Shown piece by piece: positions 39,445 through 51,661 of a DNA stretch of 64,000 nucleotides (position 1 is its first letter; each line of letters starts with the position of its first letter). The notes below the pieces were generated by a model. That model was not told where the DNA came from. It ran no database searches and saw only the letters and a program-made list of their open reading frames with translations. The position numbers and the translations under genes were made by a program. The stretch comes from Solirubrobacter pauli (GTDB lineage: Bacteria; Actinomycetota; Thermoleophilia; Solirubrobacterales; Solirubrobacteraceae), in assembly GCF_003633755.1 (NCBI RefSeq), contig NZ_RBIL01000001.1:3581426-3645425 (forward strand). Reading direction: 5' to 3'.

Positions 39445-41544
39445 ATGCCGCGCAAGTTCACACTCGAGAAGACCCGAAACATCGGGATCATGGCCCACAT
39501 TGACGCGGGCAAGACGACGACGACCGAGCGCATCCTGTACTACACCGGAAAGTCCCACAAGCTGGGCGAGGTGCACGAAGGCGCCGCGACCATGGACTGG
39601 ATGGAGCAGGAGCAGGAGCGTGGCATCACGATCACCTCTGCTGCGACCACGTGCGAGTGGGACAACCACCGCATCAACATCATCGACACGCCCGGCCACG
39701 TCGACTTCACCGTCGAGGTGGAGCGTTCGCTGCGCGTGCTCGACGGTGCTGTCGCGCTGTTCGACTCTGTCGCCGGTGTAGAGCCGCAGTCGGAGACCGT
39801 CTGGCGTCAGGCCGACAAGTACCAGGTCCCGCGCATCGCCTACATCAACAAGATGGACCGCATCGGGGCCGACTTCGAGCGCGGTGTGCAGACGATGATC
39901 GATCGCCTGGGTGCCCACCCGGTGCCGATCCAGCTGCCGATCGGCGCTGAGTCCGAGTTCCTCGGCATCATCGACCTCATCGAGATGAAGGCCGTCGTCT
40001 ACAACGACGACCTCGGCAAGGACGTCGTCGTCAAGGACATCCCGGAGGACCTGCTCGACGAGGCCAACGCGGCCCGTGAGCACCTCCTCGAGGAGGTCTC
40101 GCACTACGACGACGAGCTCGTCGAGATGATCCTCGAGGACCAGGAGATCCCGACGGCCCGCCTGGTCGCCGCGATCCGCAAGGCGACGCTCTCGAGCCAG
40201 CTCACGCCGGTCCTCTGCGGCTCCAGCTTCAAGAACAAGGGCGTTCAGCCGCTGCTGGACGCGGTCATCGCCTTCCTGCCGTCCCCGCTGGACGTCCCGG
40301 CCGTCACCGGCCTGGAGCCCGTCCGCGGCGGCGAGGACGTCGAGGCGACGCGCACGGCTTCGGACAACGAGCCCTTCGCGGCGCTGGCGTTCAAGATCAT
40401 GGCCGACCCGTACGTCGGCAAGCTCACCTACTTCCGCGTCTACTCGGGCAAGCTCGAGGCCGGCTCGCGCGTCCTGAACGTGTCGACCGGCAAGAACGAG
40501 CGCATCGGCCGCATCCTGATGATGCACGCCAATGACCGTGAGGACGTGACCGAGGTCTACGCGGGCGACATCGCCGCGGCGGTCGGCATCAAGCAGGTCG
40601 TCACGGGCGACACGCTCGCGGCGCCGGACAAGCCGATCAAGCTCGAGGCGATCACCTTCGACGACCCGGTCATCTCGGTGGCCATCGAGCCGAAGACGAA
40701 GTCCGACCAGGAGAAGATGTCGGTTGCCCTTGGCCGTCTGGCCGAGGAGGACCCGACCTTCCAGGTCCGGACGAACGAGGAGAGCGGCCAGACCGAGATC
40801 TCGGGCATGGGCGAGCTGCACCTCGAGGTGCTGGTCGATCGCATGATGCGCGAGTACAAGGTCGAGGCGAACGTCGGCCGTCCGCAGGTCTCGTACCGCG
40901 AGACCGTGCGTGGCACCGCCGAGAAGGTCGAAGGCCGCCACGTGCGCCAGACCGGCGGCTCGGGCCAGTACGGCATCGTGTACATCAACATCGAGCCGGC
41001 GCCGGGCGAGGGCTTCGACTTCGTCAACAAGATCAAGGGTGGCTCGATTCCGACCGAGTACATCCCCTCGATCGAGAAGGGTGTCGAGGAGTCCCTCTCC
41101 AACGGCATCCGCGCCGGCTACCCGGTGGTCGACGTGCGGGTCACGCTCGTGGACGGCAAGTTCCACGACACGGACTCGTCGGAGATCGCGTTCAAGATTG
41201 CCGGCTCGCTGGCGTTCAAGGAAGCGGCCAAGCGCGCGAAGCCGGTTCTGCTGGAGCCGGTGTTCGCCGTCGAGGTCGTCACGCCCGAGGAGTACATGGG
41301 CGATGTCATCGGCGACCTCAACCGTCGCCGCGGGCGCGTGAACGGCATGGAGCCGCGCGGCAACGCCCAGGTCGTCTCGGCGCATGTGCCGCTGAGCGAG
41401 ATGTTCGGTTACGCCACCGACGTGCGGACGATGTCCCAGGGTCGCGCGACGTACACCATGCAGTTCGACAAGTACGAGGAAGTGCCGCCCAACATCGCCG
41501 AAAAGGTGATCGAGGGTCGCACCGGCGAGCCAGTCCCCGCCTGA
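39445..41544 (+). CDS. fusA: Elongation factor G
   Basis: The translational GTPase that drives translocation and, with RRF, ribosome recycling. At 699 residues it is full length. G motifs: AHIDAGKTT (P-loop), [11 protein letters not shown] (switch I), DTPGHVDF (G3), [10 protein letters not shown] (G4). Domain IV and the tail [22 protein letters not shown] are present. It belongs to the main EF-G type rather than the mitochondrial-like duplicates. ATG 39445 has a GAGAAGAG purine stretch upstream. tuf follows after 59 bases, with a -10-like TAGTCT at 41551-41556 that may give tuf its own promoter. Confidence 0.99.
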   Translation: MPRKFTLEKTRNIGIMAHIDAGKTTTTERILYYTGKSHKLGEVHEGAATMDWMEQEQERGITITSAATTCEWDNHRINIIDTPGHVDFTVEVERSLRVLDGAVALFDSVAGVEPQSETVWRQADKYQVPRIAYINKMDRIGADFERGVQTMIDRLGAHPVPIQLPIGAESEFLGIIDLIEMKAVVYNDDLGKDVVVKDIPEDLLDEANAAREHLLEEVSHYDDELVEMILEDQEIPTARLVAAIRKATLSSQLTPVLCGSSFKNKGVQPLLDAVIAFLPSPLDVPAVTGLEPVRGGEDVEATRTASDNEPFAALAFKIMADPYVGKLTYFRVYSGKLEAGSRVLNVSTGKNERIGRILMMHANDREDVTEVYAGDIAAAVGIKQVVTGDTLAAPDKPIKLEAITFDDPVISVAIEPKTKSDQEKMSVALGRLAEEDPTFQVRTNEESGQTEISGMGELHLEVLVDRMMREYKVEANVGRPQVSYRETVRGTAEKVEGRHVRQTGGSGQYGIVYINIEPAPGEGFDFVNKIKGGSIPTEYIPSIEKGVEESLSNGIRAGYPVVDVRVTLVDGKFHDTDSSEIAFKIAGSLAFKEAAKRAKPVLLEPVFAVEVVTPEEYMGDVIGDLNRRRGRVNGMEPRGNAQVVSAHVPLSEMFGYATDVRTMSQGRATYTMQFDKYEEVPPNIAEKVIEGRTGEPVPA

Positions 41545-41603
41545 GCGCGGTAGTCTGGATGGGTTCGCCTGAGCACGGGTTTCGAGATAGGAGCGAGTAG
41601 AAA

Positions 41604-42791
<1,188 letters not shown>

Positions 42792-42806
42792 CACGTAGGT
42801 GATCCA

Positions 42807-42832
42807 GCGGCGGGCGCCCAAGCGCCCGCCGC
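42807..42832 (+). terminator. Hairpin after tuf
   Basis: A perfect 11-bp stem (GCGGCGGGCGC, 42807-42817, with GCGCCCGCCGC, 42822-42832) and a CCAA loop, 16 bases after the tuf stop. There is no T run, so it may only attenuate. Confidence 0.6.
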
Positions 42833-42861
42833 AGCGCAAGAAGTCGACCGATACGACCTTG

Positions 42862-42894
42862 GAGGGCGGGCCCCGTAGCCCGGGGGCCGCCCTC
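42862..42894 (+). promoter_or_regulatory. Leader hairpin of the S10 operon
   Basis: GAGGGCGGGCCCC (from 42862) pairs with GGGGCCGCCCTC (to 42894) with a single bulge, followed by ATTGCG. It sits 50 bases before rpsJ. In Escherichia coli L4 controls the S10 operon through leader hairpins; a similar role here is only inferred from position. No clear promoter is seen in 42792-42944. Confidence 0.4.
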
Positions 42895-42944
42895 ATTGCG
42901 CGCAAGAAGCCAGCAAAGATTTCACTCCAAGTACCGGACAGAAC

Positions 42945-43271
42945 GTGGCCATAGCCCAGAACAAGATCCGCATTCGTCTCAAGGCGTACGACTCGTCGGC
43001 CATCGAGACCGCGGCCAAGGAGATCGTCGAGACCGCGACGCGGACTGGCGCCACTGTCTCCGGCCCGGTGCCGCTCCCGACCGAGAAGAACGTGTACGCC
43101 GTGGTGAAGTCCCCCTTCAAGGACAAGGACTCCCAGGAGCACTTCGAGATCCGGACGCACAAGCGCCTGATCGACATCCATCAGCCCACGCCCAAGACGG
43201 TCGACTCGCTTCAGCGCCTCGACCACCTGCCCGCCGGCGTGGACATCGAGATCCGACTCGCTTTCAACTAA
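42945..43271 (+). CDS. rpsJ: 30S ribosomal protein S10
   Basis: Ribosomal protein uS10 of the 30S head, also a NusG/NusB partner in antitermination, 108 residues. [15 protein letters not shown] and [22 protein letters not shown] are typical. The GTG start at 42945 gives the usual short N-terminus; the Shine-Dalgarno is weak. It opens the S10 operon and overlaps rplC by one base. Confidence 0.97.
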   Translation: MAIAQNKIRIRLKAYDSSAIETAAKEIVETATRTGATVSGPVPLPTEKNVYAVVKSPFKDKDSQEHFEIRTHKRLIDIHQPTPKTVDSLQRLDHLPAGVDIEIRLAFN

Positions 43272-43888
43272 TGCCCGCCATCCTCGCCAAGAAGCTGGGA
43301 ATGACCCAGCGCTTCCTCGACGACGGTCGTGTCGAGCGCGTGACCGTGCTCGAGGCGGGCCCGTGCCCCGTGACCGCCATCCGCACGAATGACGTCGACG
43401 GCTACGAGGCTGTTCAGCTCGGCTTCGGCGCCGTCCGCGAGAAAGCGCTCAACAAGCCCAAGCTCGGCTACCTGAAGAAGGTCAACGCCTCCCCCGTCCG
43501 CACGCTCGTGGAGTTCCGCGACGAAGCGGGCGAGCTCGTCGTCGGCGACACCGTGACCGTGGAGGCCTTCGAGGTCGGCCAGAAGGTCAAGATCGCCGGC
43601 AAGGGCAAGGGCAAGGGCTTCCAGGGCACGATCAAGCGCCACAACTTCTCGTCCGGTCCGAAGTCCCACGGCTCGCACAACAAGCGCGCCCCGGGCTCGA
43701 TCGGTGCCTCGGCCACGCCCTCGCGCGTGTTCAAGGGCATTCGCGGCCCCGGCCAGATGGGCGGCAAGCGCGTCACGCAGAAGGGTCTGACGATCGTCGA
43801 CCTTCTGCCCGAGCAGAACCTGATGCTCGTCCGCGGCTCGGTTCCGGGCTCCAAGGGCGACACCGTGGAGGTCCGTACGGATGCCTAG
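43271..43888 (+). CDS. rplC: 50S ribosomal protein L3
   Basis: Ribosomal protein uL3, near the peptidyl-transferase centre; one of the first to bind 23S rRNA. It has 205 residues starting [14 protein letters not shown]; the loop [15 protein letters not shown] and the [11 protein letters not shown] segment are diagnostic. The ATG overlaps the rpsJ stop (TAATG), and the last eight bases overlap rplD. Confidence 0.98.
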   Translation: MPAILAKKLGMTQRFLDDGRVERVTVLEAGPCPVTAIRTNDVDGYEAVQLGFGAVREKALNKPKLGYLKKVNASPVRTLVEFRDEAGELVVGDTVTVEAFEVGQKVKIAGKGKGKGFQGTIKRHNFSSGPKSHGSHNKRAPGSIGASATPSRVFKGIRGPGQMGGKRVTQKGLTIVDLLPEQNLMLVRGSVPGSKGDTVEVRTDA

Positions 43889-44507
43889 CTCCGCTCCGAC
43901 CCTGGGCGGCGGCAACGCCGTCACGCTGGACGCCGACGTCTTCGAGCAGCCGTTCAACGGCCCGCTCGTGCACGAGGTCGTCATCGCCGAGCTGGCCGCG
44001 CGCCGGCAGGGGACGCACGCGACCAAGACGCGTGGCATGGTCTCCGGCGGCGGCGCCAAGCCGTGGCGTCAGAAGGGCACCGGCCGCGCCCGTGCGGGTA
44101 CGAGCCGTTCCCCGATCTGGACCGGCGGCGGCACCGTCTTCGGCCCCAGCCCGCGTTCGTACGTCGTGAAGGTCAACCGCAAGGCGCGCAAGTCCGCGCT
44201 GCGCAGCGCGCTCTCGGTGCACGCCGAGCGCGGGACCATCCACGTCGTCGACACGGCCGGCTTCGACGCGCCGTCGACCGCCAAGGCGTCCGACCTGCTG
44301 AACGCCCACCGTGGCGGTTCGGTCCTGGTCGTCGTCGCCGACGGCGAGGTCACGACGCTCAAGTCGTTCCGCAACCTGGTGCGCACGAACGTCCTGCACG
44401 TCGACGACGTCGGTGTGGCCGACCTCGTCCGCGCCGCGACCCTGGTCCTGAGCCAGGCCGCGCTGGACTCCCTCACGACGCGCGCCCGCAAGGAGGCGAA
44501 GGCCTGA
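43881..44507 (+). CDS. rplD: 50S ribosomal protein L4
   Basis: Ribosomal protein uL4, with a loop reaching the exit tunnel; in some bacteria it represses the S10 operon. It has 208 residues. [26 protein letters not shown] marks the tunnel loop (shown by [10 protein letters not shown]), and GTGRARAG follows. It overlaps rplC by eight bases and rplW by one. Confidence 0.97.
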   Translation: MPSSAPTLGGGNAVTLDADVFEQPFNGPLVHEVVIAELAARRQGTHATKTRGMVSGGGAKPWRQKGTGRARAGTSRSPIWTGGGTVFGPSPRSYVVKVNRKARKSALRSALSVHAERGTIHVVDTAGFDAPSTAKASDLLNAHRGGSVLVVVADGEVTTLKSFRNLVRTNVLHVDDVGVADLVRAATLVLSQAALDSLTTRARKEAKA

Positions 44508-44803
44508 TGGACCACAGCCAGGTGATCATCCGCCCGGTCGTCTCCGAGAAGAGCTACGTCCTGGCGACCGCCGAGAAGTACACGTTCCGCGTGCACGACA
44601 AGGCGCACAAGACGCAGATCAAGCAGGCCGTCGAGGCGCTGTTCGACGTCAACGTCGTCGAGGTCCGCACGTCCAAGGTCCCCTCCAAGCCCAAGCGTCG
44701 CGGCGTCACCGCCGGTCGCACCCGGGCGTGGAAGAAGGCCGTCGTGCAGGTCGCTCCCGGCCAGTCCATCCCGATCTTCCAGGGCCTCGAGGCCGACCTC
44801 TAA
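44507..44803 (+). CDS. rplW: 50S ribosomal protein L23
   Basis: Ribosomal protein uL23 at the tunnel exit, docking site for trigger factor and SRP. It has 98 residues; [11 protein letters not shown] and [20 protein letters not shown] are characteristic. The ATG at 44507 overlaps the rplD stop by one base; three bases separate it from rplB. The frame is open upstream only as a shadow inside rplD. Confidence 0.97.
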   Translation: MDHSQVIIRPVVSEKSYVLATAEKYTFRVHDKAHKTQIKQAVEALFDVNVVEVRTSKVPSKPKRRGVTAGRTRAWKKAVVQVAPGQSIPIFQGLEADL

Positions 44804-44806
44804 GCC

Positions 44807-45652
44807 ATGCCGATTCGCAAGCCCAAGCCCACCTCCGCCGGACGACGTTTCATCACGTTCCCGGACTTCGCGGAGATCACGAAGACCGAGCCGGAGAAGT
44901 CCCTCACCGAGGGCCTCAAGAAGTCCGGCGGGCGCAACGCGCGCGGTCGCAAGACGGCTCGTCACCGCGGTGGTGGCGCCAAGCGCCTTTACCGCAAGAT
45001 CGACTTCAAGCGGACCAAGGACGGCGTCTCGGCGCGCGTCGCCGCGATCGAGTACGACCCCAACCGCACGGCGTACATCGCGCTGCTCCACTACACGGAC
45101 GGCACGAAGGCCTACATCATCGCTCCGAACCGCCTTCGGGTCGGCATGGACGTGATCTCGGGCGTCGGCGCGGACATCCAGGTCGGCAACGCGATGCCGC
45201 TCTCGGCCATGCCGGTCGGCACCCTGGTCCACAACGTCGAGCTGCAGCCGGGCCGTGGCGCCCAGCTCGCCCGCTCAGCCGGTGTGGGCGTGCAGTTGAT
45301 GGCGAAGGAGGGCGACTACGCCACCCTGCGCCTCCCGTCCGGCGAGATGCGCCAGGTGCGCGTCGAGTGCCGCGCGACGGTCGGCGTGGTCGGCAACTCC
45401 GACCACCAGAACGTCACGATCGGCAAGGCCGGCCGCAAGCGTCACCTGGGCGTCCGCCCGCAGACGCGCGGCAAGGCCATGAACCCCGTCGACCATCCGC
45501 ACGGCGGTGGCGAGGGCGGTGGCTCGCTGGGCAACCATCCGAAGACCCCGTGGGGCGTGCCGACGCTCGGCTACCGCACCCGCAAGAAGGGCAAAGCTTC
45601 AGACCGTTTGATCGTCCGCGGCCGTCGCCGTGGCAAGAAGGGTGGCCGCTGA
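44807..45652 (+). CDS. rplB: 50S ribosomal protein L2
   Basis: Ribosomal protein uL2, needed for subunit joining and peptidyl transfer, 281 residues. The N-terminal [11 protein letters not shown], the middle [16 protein letters not shown] and the C-terminal [14 protein letters not shown] (containing the conserved histidine near the active centre) are present. It overlaps rpsS by one base. Confidence 0.99.
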   Translation: MPIRKPKPTSAGRRFITFPDFAEITKTEPEKSLTEGLKKSGGRNARGRKTARHRGGGAKRLYRKIDFKRTKDGVSARVAAIEYDPNRTAYIALLHYTDGTKAYIIAPNRLRVGMDVISGVGADIQVGNAMPLSAMPVGTLVHNVELQPGRGAQLARSAGVGVQLMAKEGDYATLRLPSGEMRQVRVECRATVGVVGNSDHQNVTIGKAGRKRHLGVRPQTRGKAMNPVDHPHGGGEGGGSLGNHPKTPWGVPTLGYRTRKKGKASDRLIVRGRRRGKKGGR

Positions 45653-45924
45653 TGAGCCGTTCCTCAAAGAAGGGGCCGTGGGTCGAGGATCGTCTCTTCG
45701 CCCGCATCGAGTCAATGAACGACGCGAACCAGCGCACGATGATCAAGACGTGGTCGCGGGCTTCGACGATCTTCCCGGAGTTCGTCGGTCACACGATCGC
45801 CGTCCACGACGGCCGCAAGCACGTCCCGGTCTTCGTCTCTGAGTCCATGGTGGGTCACAAGCTCGGCGAGTTCGCGCCGACGCGTACCTATCGCGGACAT
45901 GACGCGCGAGGCAAGGTGCGATGA
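45652..45924 (+). CDS. rpsS: 30S ribosomal protein S19
   Basis: Ribosomal protein uS19, in the 30S head, contacting A-site tRNA and the B1a bridge, 90 residues. [15 protein letters not shown] and [16 protein letters not shown] are diagnostic. The ATG overlaps the rplB stop (TGATG), and its own stop overlaps rplV by four bases (ATGA). Confidence 0.98.
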   Translation: MSRSSKKGPWVEDRLFARIESMNDANQRTMIKTWSRASTIFPEFVGHTIAVHDGRKHVPVFVSESMVGHKLGEFAPTRTYRGHDARGKVR

Positions 45925-46682
45925 CTCCGGACAACGAGAAGCAGACCGACCAGGTCGACGAGAACGTGCCTGACGACGCCGTGGAGGAGACTCCGCAGGC
46001 CGAGGGCACGTCCGCCGAGCCGGTCGACCAGCAGGAGCGTGCCGACGAGGCCGCCGCTCGCGCGACCGACGCCGCCGTGGAGGCCGAAGAGGCCGCCGAC
46101 GAGGCCGGTACCGAGACGGCTGTCGCTGCCGCCGCCGAGGCCGAGGAGGCCGCGGACAAGGCGCAGAACGCCGCGGCCGCCGCTGCTGACAAGCCCAAGC
46201 GCGAGAAGTCCCGCAAGGCCCGCGAGGCCGAGCAGGCCGCGGACCAGGCCGAGGAGGCCGCCGACGAGGCGAAGAAGTCCGCGAGCCGGACTCGGAGCCG
46301 TCGTGGCGGTCGGGCCGAGGAGCCCAAGGCCGTGCCGGTCGGGCTGGAGGTCTCCGCGCAGGCCAAGTACGTGCGTACATCCGCCCGCAAGGCGCGGCTC
46401 GTGTGCGACCACATCCGCGGCAAGGACGTCGTCGAGGCGCGCAAGATCCTTGCGTTCGCCACGCGCGACGCCGCCAAGGCGTGGAGCAAGCTGCTCGAGT
46501 CGGCCGTGGCCAACGCCGAGCACAACCACGAGCTGGTCGGCGAGGAGCTCCGCATCCTCTCCGTGCACGCCGACGAGGGTCCGACGCTGAAGCGCTACCG
46601 GCCGCGCGCCATGGGCCGCGCCACGCGCATCCGCAAGCGCACCTCGCACCTGTCCATCACGCTCACCCCGAAGGAGTCCTAG
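45921..46682 (+). CDS. rplV: 50S ribosomal protein L22 with long N-terminal extension
   Basis: Ribosomal protein uL22, which lines the exit tunnel with its beta-hairpin. The normal 110-residue core starts at about residue 143 ([25 protein letters not shown], shown by [10 protein letters not shown]) and is well conserved to [10 protein letters not shown]. Before it come about 140 extra residues rich in Ala, Glu, Asp and Lys, with recurring AEEAADEA-type units and a basic stretch [10 protein letters not shown] next to the core. The extension is in frame, begins at an ATG overlapping the rpsS stop by four bases, and has no internal start with a better ribosome-binding site. It is predicted to be helical or disordered and would project from the 50S surface. 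Function unknown. Confidence 0.95.
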   Translation: MTPDNEKQTDQVDENVPDDAVEETPQAEGTSAEPVDQQERADEAAARATDAAVEAEEAADEAGTETAVAAAAEAEEAADKAQNAAAAAADKPKREKSRKAREAEQAADQAEEAADEAKKSASRTRSRRGGRAEEPKAVPVGLEVSAQAKYVRTSARKARLVCDHIRGKDVVEARKILAFATRDAAKAWSKLLESAVANAEHNHELVGEELRILSVHADEGPTLKRYRPRAMGRATRIRKRTSHLSITLTPKES

Positions 46683-46688
46683 CCCCCC

Positions 46689-47668
<980 letters not shown>

Positions 47669-47669
<1 letters not shown>

Positions 47670-48085
47670 TGCTTTCCCCTAAGCGCGTCAAGTACCGCAA
47701 GGTCCATCGCGGACGCCGGCACGGCCTCTCGCGCGGTCAGCAGACGGTCAACTTCGGTGAGTACGGCCTCAAGGCCACCGAGGCGGGCTGGCTGACGAAC
47801 CGCCAGATCGAGGCGGCTCGTATCGCGATGACCCGCAAGATCAAGCGTGGCGGCAAGGTGTGGATCAACGTCTTCCCGGACAAGGCCTTCACCAAGAAGC
47901 CGGCCGAGACCCGCATGGGTTCCGGCAAGGGCAACCCGGAGGGCTGGGTTGCCGTCGTCAAGCCGGGTCGCGTGATGTTCGAGCTCTCCGGCGTGCCGGA
48001 GGACCTCGCTCGCGAGGCCATGCGCCTGGCCGGCCACAAGCTGCCCGTGAAGACCAAGTTCGTGCTGCGAGAGGACGGTCAGTGA
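47669..48085 (+). CDS. rplP: 50S ribosomal protein L16
   Basis: Ribosomal protein uL16, near the A-site of the 50S subunit, 138 residues. [37 protein letters not shown] (shown by [10 protein letters not shown]) and [19 protein letters not shown] are diagnostic. One-base overlaps join it to rpsC and rpmC. Confidence 0.98.
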
Positions 48086-48297
48086 TGAAGGCGTCCGAAC
48101 TCCGCGACCTCGACGACAAGGCCCTGGGCGAGCACGTGGCCAACGTGCGCCGTGAGCTGTTCGGCCTGCGGCTGCAGCACGCCACGGGCGAGCTCGAGAA
48201 CACGGCGGGCCTGCGGTCCGCCAAGCGCGACGTCGCTCGCGCCCTGACCGTCGCGCGTCAGCGCGGCATCGACCCGACACAGAAGAACAATGGCTGA
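48085..48297 (+). CDS. rpmC: 50S ribosomal protein L29
   Basis: Ribosomal protein uL29 at the tunnel exit beside L23, 70 residues; two helices with ELRDLDDKALGEHVANVRRE and RDVARALTVARQR. ATG 48085 overlaps the rplP stop by one base. Its last eight bases overlap rpsQ. Confidence 0.95.
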   Translation: MKASELRDLDDKALGEHVANVRRELFGLRLQHATGELENTAGLRSAKRDVARALTVARQRGIDPTQKNNG

Positions 48298-48853
48298 ATC
48301 CGAAGAGACAACTGAGAACGTGGAGGAGGTGACCTCCACGGAGGCGACCGCCGAAGCGCCCGCCTCCGAGGAGAAGTCCGCCGCTCCCACCGCGACTCGC
48401 CGCGAGCGCAATGCCGCCGCGCGTGCCGCGAAGAAGAAGGCCACCGGTCCCCAGACGCTCGAGGAGCGTCTGGCGGAGCGCCAGGCCCACAAGGAGCGCA
48501 ACGCCGCCCAGCGGCGTCGCTACCGCGCGAAGCAGAAGGCCAAGCGCGCCGAAGCGCGTGCCGCGGCGCCGGCCGTCGAGGAGCAGCACGCTCCCGAGCA
48601 TGGTCCCGGTCGTCCGAAGGTGCGCCAGGGCATCGTCGTCTCCGACAAGCCCGACAAGACGGTGGTCGTGCGCGTGGACATCGCGCGTCGTCACCGCCGC
48701 TACCACAAGATCCTCCGCAGCTCGATCACCCTGCACGTCCACGACGAGAGCAACAACGCCCATGAGGGCGACACGGTTCGCGTCCAGGAGTGCCGGCCGA
48801 TGTCGCGCACCAAGCGCTGGCGGCTGCTCGAGGTCCTGGAGCGTGCGAAGTGA
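48290..48853 (+). CDS. rpsQ: 30S ribosomal protein S17 with long N-terminal extension
   Basis: Ribosomal protein uS17, an early 16S rRNA binder with an OB fold. The core starts at about residue 110 ([18 protein letters not shown]) and ends with [17 protein letters not shown]; a normal S17 is about 85 residues long. The first 105 residues are an extension: an acidic Glu/Thr/Ala part (1-35) and then a strongly basic helical part ([36 protein letters not shown]). The ATG lies within the end of rpmC (8-base overlap); GTG or ATG codons nearer the core lack a ribosome-binding site. The extension resembles that of L22 in style but not in sequence. Confidence 0.94.
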   Translation: MAESEETTENVEEVTSTEATAEAPASEEKSAAPTATRRERNAAARAAKKKATGPQTLEERLAERQAHKERNAAQRRRYRAKQKAKRAEARAAAPAVEEQHAPEHGPGRPKVRQGIVVSDKPDKTVVVRVDIARRHRRYHKILRSSITLHVHDESNNAHEGDTVRVQECRPMSRTKRWRLLEVLERAK

Positions 48854-49218
48854 TCCAGAACGAGACCCGGCTCCGCGTCGCCGACAACACCGGCGCGCGC
48901 GAGATCCTCACCATCCGCGTCATGGGTGGCTCGCGCCGCCGCTACGCGGGCGTGGGGGACATCATCGTCGCCACGGTCAAGCAGGCCAACCCGAACGGGA
49001 CGGTCAAGAAGGGTGACGTCGTCAAGGCGGTCGTCGTGCGCACGAAGAAGGAGTTCGGGCGCGAAGACGGCACCTACATCGCCTTCGACGAGAACGCCGC
49101 GGTGATCATCGACGCCCAGAACAACCCGCGCGGCACGCGCATCTTCGGCCCGGTGGCGCGCGAGCTGCGCGACGGCGGGTTCATGAAGATCGTCTCGCTC
49201 GCTCCCGAGGTGCTCTAG
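48850..49218 (+). CDS. rplN: 50S ribosomal protein L14
   Basis: Ribosomal protein uL14, on the 50S face that contacts the 30S subunit and the silencing factor RsfS. It has 122 residues starting with [22 protein letters not shown] is the family N-terminus (shown in part as [10 protein letters not shown]). [16 protein letters not shown] is at the end. GTG overlaps the rpsQ stop by four bases (GTGA). Confidence 0.98.
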   Translation: MIQNETRLRVADNTGAREILTIRVMGGSRRRYAGVGDIIVATVKQANPNGTVKKGDVVKAVVVRTKKEFGREDGTYIAFDENAAVIIDAQNNPRGTRIFGPVARELRDGGFMKIVSLAPEVL

Positions 49219-49220
49219 GC

Positions 49221-49541
49221 ATGGCCAAGAAGATCCGCACCGACGACAACGTGATCGTCATCTCCGGCAAGGACAAGGGGAAGACCGGCAAGGTCCTCCG
49301 TGTCGAGCCGGCGAAGGACCGCGTGTACGTCGAGGGCCTGAACATCATCAAGCGTCACCAGCGCCCGGTGCCGGGCCGACCGAACCTCGAGGTCGGCGTC
49401 ATCGAGCGCGAGGCGCCGATCCACATCTCCAACGTGGCGTTGGTGGATCCCAAGGACCACAAGCCCACCCGCGTGGGCGTCACCCGCGAGGGCGGCATTC
49501 GCAAGCGCGTGAGCCGTCGCTCTGGGACGGAGCTCGACTGA
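49221..49541 (+). CDS. rplX: 50S ribosomal protein L24
   Basis: Ribosomal protein uL24, an assembly initiator near the tunnel exit, 106 residues. The KOW motif VIVISGKDKGKTGKVLRV is clear. Two bases separate it from rplN, and it overlaps rplE by one. Confidence 0.97.
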   Translation: MAKKIRTDDNVIVISGKDKGKTGKVLRVEPAKDRVYVEGLNIIKRHQRPVPGRPNLEVGVIEREAPIHISNVALVDPKDHKPTRVGVTREGGIRKRVSRRSGTELD

Positions 49542-50128
49542 TGGCACGTTTGAAGGACCGTTACAACGACGAGATCCGCGCGCAGCTCGTGGACAAGTTC
49601 GGCTACTCGACGCCGATGCAGGCGCCGAAGCTGGTCAAGGTGACGCTCAACATGGGCGTCGGCGAGGCCAAGCAGGACTCCAAGCAGCTCGAGGCGGCCA
49701 AGGCGCAGCTCGCGGACATCGCGGGCCAGCAGCCGAACATCCGCCGGGCGCGCAAGTCCGTCGCCGCCTTCAAGCTCCGCGAGGGCATGCCCGTGGGCCT
49801 GACCGTCACCCTGCGTGACCAGAAGGCGTACGAGTTCATCGACCGCCTGGTCTCCGTGGCCATCCCGCGTCTGCGCGACTTCCGGGGCCTCAACCCCAAG
49901 TCGTTCGACGGCCGTGGGAACTACAACACGGGGATCAAGGAGCACGTGATCTTCCCGGAGATCGACTACGACACCGTCGACGCCGTCCGCGGCTTCGACA
50001 TCGCTTTCACGACGACCGCCAAGACTGACGCAGAGGCGTTCACGCTTCTCGACGCGCTCGGCCTGCCCTTCGCCCGCGATGGCCGGCCCAAGCAGTACGA
50101 GAGCCTCCGCCAGCCGGTCGCCGCCTAG
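49541..50128 (+). CDS. rplE: 50S ribosomal protein L5
   Basis: Ribosomal protein uL5, which binds 5S rRNA and forms bridge B1b, 195 residues. [33 protein letters not shown] and [12 protein letters not shown] are diagnostic. It starts within the rplX stop (TGATG). Confidence 0.98.
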   Translation: MARLKDRYNDEIRAQLVDKFGYSTPMQAPKLVKVTLNMGVGEAKQDSKQLEAAKAQLADIAGQQPNIRRARKSVAAFKLREGMPVGLTVTLRDQKAYEFIDRLVSVAIPRLRDFRGLNPKSFDGRGNYNTGIKEHVIFPEIDYDTVDAVRGFDIAFTTTAKTDAEAFTLLDALGLPFARDGRPKQYESLRQPVAA

Positions 50129-50147
50129 ACAAGAGAGAACTTCTCGA

Positions 50148-50333
50148 ATGGCTAAGACATCCAAGATCGTCGCCTCGCAGCGCACGCCCAAGTACAAGAC
50201 GCGCCAGCAGTCCCGCTGCCGTCGTTGTGGGCGTCCGCGCGCGGTGTACCGCAAGTTCGGCATCTGCCGTCTGTGCCTGCGCCAGCTGGCCCACAACGGC
50301 ATGATCCCCGGCATGACGAAGTCGAGCTGGTAG
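50148..50333 (+). CDS. rpsN: 30S ribosomal protein S14, zinc-binding type (type Z)
   Basis: Ribosomal protein uS14, 61 residues, of the short zinc-ribbon kind with CRRCGRP and CRLC, as opposed to the 90-100-residue zinc-free kind. Start ATG 50148 gives [19 protein letters not shown] upstream serves as ribosome-binding site. The frame is open earlier only as a shadow in rplE. Confidence 0.97.
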   Translation: MAKTSKIVASQRTPKYKTRQQSRCRRCGRPRAVYRKFGICRLCLRQLAHNGMIPGMTKSSW

Positions 50334-50340
50334 GTCCATC

Positions 50341-50748
50341 ATGTCGATGACCGACCCCATCGCGGACTTCCTCACCCGCATCCGCAACGGCATCATGGCC
50401 GCGCACGAGACGGTGGAGATCCCCTCCAGCACGTTCAAGCGCGAGCTGGCCCGCATCCTCACGGAGCAGGGCTACATCGAGGGCTTCGACGAGAAGCCCG
50501 GTGTGCCCGGCAGCGCGGCCGACAAGATCCTCATCCGCCTCAAGTACACTGAGAACCGGACATCGGTGATCTCCGGCCTGCGCCGGGTGTCCCGCCCCGG
50601 TCAGCGTCGGTACGTCGACTCCAAGTCGATCCCGAAGGTCCTCGGTGGCATGGGCACCACCATCGTGTCCACCTCGCACGGCGTCATGACCGGCCACGAA
50701 GCTCGCGCTGCGGGCGTCGGTGGCGAGGTCGTCGCCGAGGTCTGGTAA
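50341..50748 (+). CDS. rpsH: 30S ribosomal protein S8
   Basis: Ribosomal protein uS8, a central-domain organiser of 16S rRNA and, in Escherichia coli, repressor of the spc operon. It has 135 residues: TDPIADFLTRIRNGI and TSHGVMTGHEARAAGVGGEV are diagnostic. It is seven bases from rpsN and six from rplF. Confidence 0.98.
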   Translation: MSMTDPIADFLTRIRNGIMAAHETVEIPSSTFKRELARILTEQGYIEGFDEKPGVPGSAADKILIRLKYTENRTSVISGLRRVSRPGQRRYVDSKSIPKVLGGMGTTIVSTSHGVMTGHEARAAGVGGEVVAEVW

Positions 50749-50754
50749 TCTGCA

Positions 50755-51288
50755 ATGTCCCGCATCGGTAGAAAGCCCATCCCCGTGCCCTCGTCCGTGA
50801 CTGTCACGGTCGAGCCCGAGGTCGTGCGCGTCAGCGGGCCCCGGGGCAACCTCGAGGAGCGCAAGAACCGCGCGATCGAGGTCGTCCAGGAAGACGGCCA
50901 GCTGCTCGTCACCCGTCCGACCGATCGCGCCGAGCACCGGGCCCTGCACGGGCTCACGCGCTCGCTGGTCGCGAACATGGTCGAGGGTGTGACCGTCGGC
51001 TTCACGAAGACGCTCGAGATCCAGGGCGTCGGTTACCGCGCGCAGCTCAAGGGCAAGGACCTGGAGCTCGCGCTCGGCTACTCGCACCCTGTGCCGATCA
51101 AGGCGCCGGAGGGCATCGAGTTCGAGGTCCCGCAGCCCACGCGCGTGATCATCAAGGGCAACTCGAAGCAGGTTGTCGGCGAGATCGCCGCCATCATCCG
51201 CAAGCAGCGTCCGCCGGAGCCGTACAAGGGCAAGGGCATCCGCTATCAGGGCGAGTACGTGGCCCGGAAGGTCGGTAAGCGCGCATGA
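50755..51288 (+). CDS. rplF: 50S ribosomal protein L6
   Basis: Ribosomal protein uL6, near the factor-binding site, 177 residues. [14 protein letters not shown] and [16 protein letters not shown] are typical. Its stop overlaps the rplR start by four bases (ATGA). Confidence 0.98.
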   Translation: MSRIGRKPIPVPSSVTVTVEPEVVRVSGPRGNLEERKNRAIEVVQEDGQLLVTRPTDRAEHRALHGLTRSLVANMVEGVTVGFTKTLEIQGVGYRAQLKGKDLELALGYSHPVPIKAPEGIEFEVPQPTRVIIKGNSKQVVGEIAAIIRKQRPPEPYKGKGIRYQGEYVARKVGKRA

Positions 51289-51638
51289 CGGTTCTGTCTC
51301 CTCCTGCGAAGCGCCTCAAGCGTCGTCGCCGCGTCCGTGCGAAGGTGCACGGCTCGGCCGTGCGCCCGCGCATCTCGGTGTTCCGCTCCAACCGCGGCAT
51401 CTTCGCCCAGCTCATCGACGACGACGCCGGCCGCACGCTGGCCTCGGTCCAGTGGACCGAGGACGCGCTGAAGTCGCTCAAGCCGATGGAGCAGGCGACG
51501 GAGGCGGGCAAGCTGCTCGCTTCCCGCGCGAAGGACGCCGGCATCGACTCCGCCGTGTTCGATCGCGGTGGCTACCAGTATCACGGCCGTGTGAAGGCCC
51601 TGGCCGAGGGCGCCCGCGAGGGCGGCCTGAGCTTCTAA
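51285..51638 (+). CDS. rplR: 50S ribosomal protein L18
   Basis: Ribosomal protein uL18, the 5S rRNA-binding protein, 117 residues. The basic N-terminus [15 protein letters not shown] and the end [24 protein letters not shown] are characteristic. Translation is coupled to rplF. Confidence 0.98.
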   Translation: MTVLSPPAKRLKRRRRVRAKVHGSAVRPRISVFRSNRGIFAQLIDDDAGRTLASVQWTEDALKSLKPMEQATEAGKLLASRAKDAGIDSAVFDRGGYQYHGRVKALAEGAREGGLSF

Positions 51639-51661
51639 GACCGCTACCCTCGAAGGACTCC

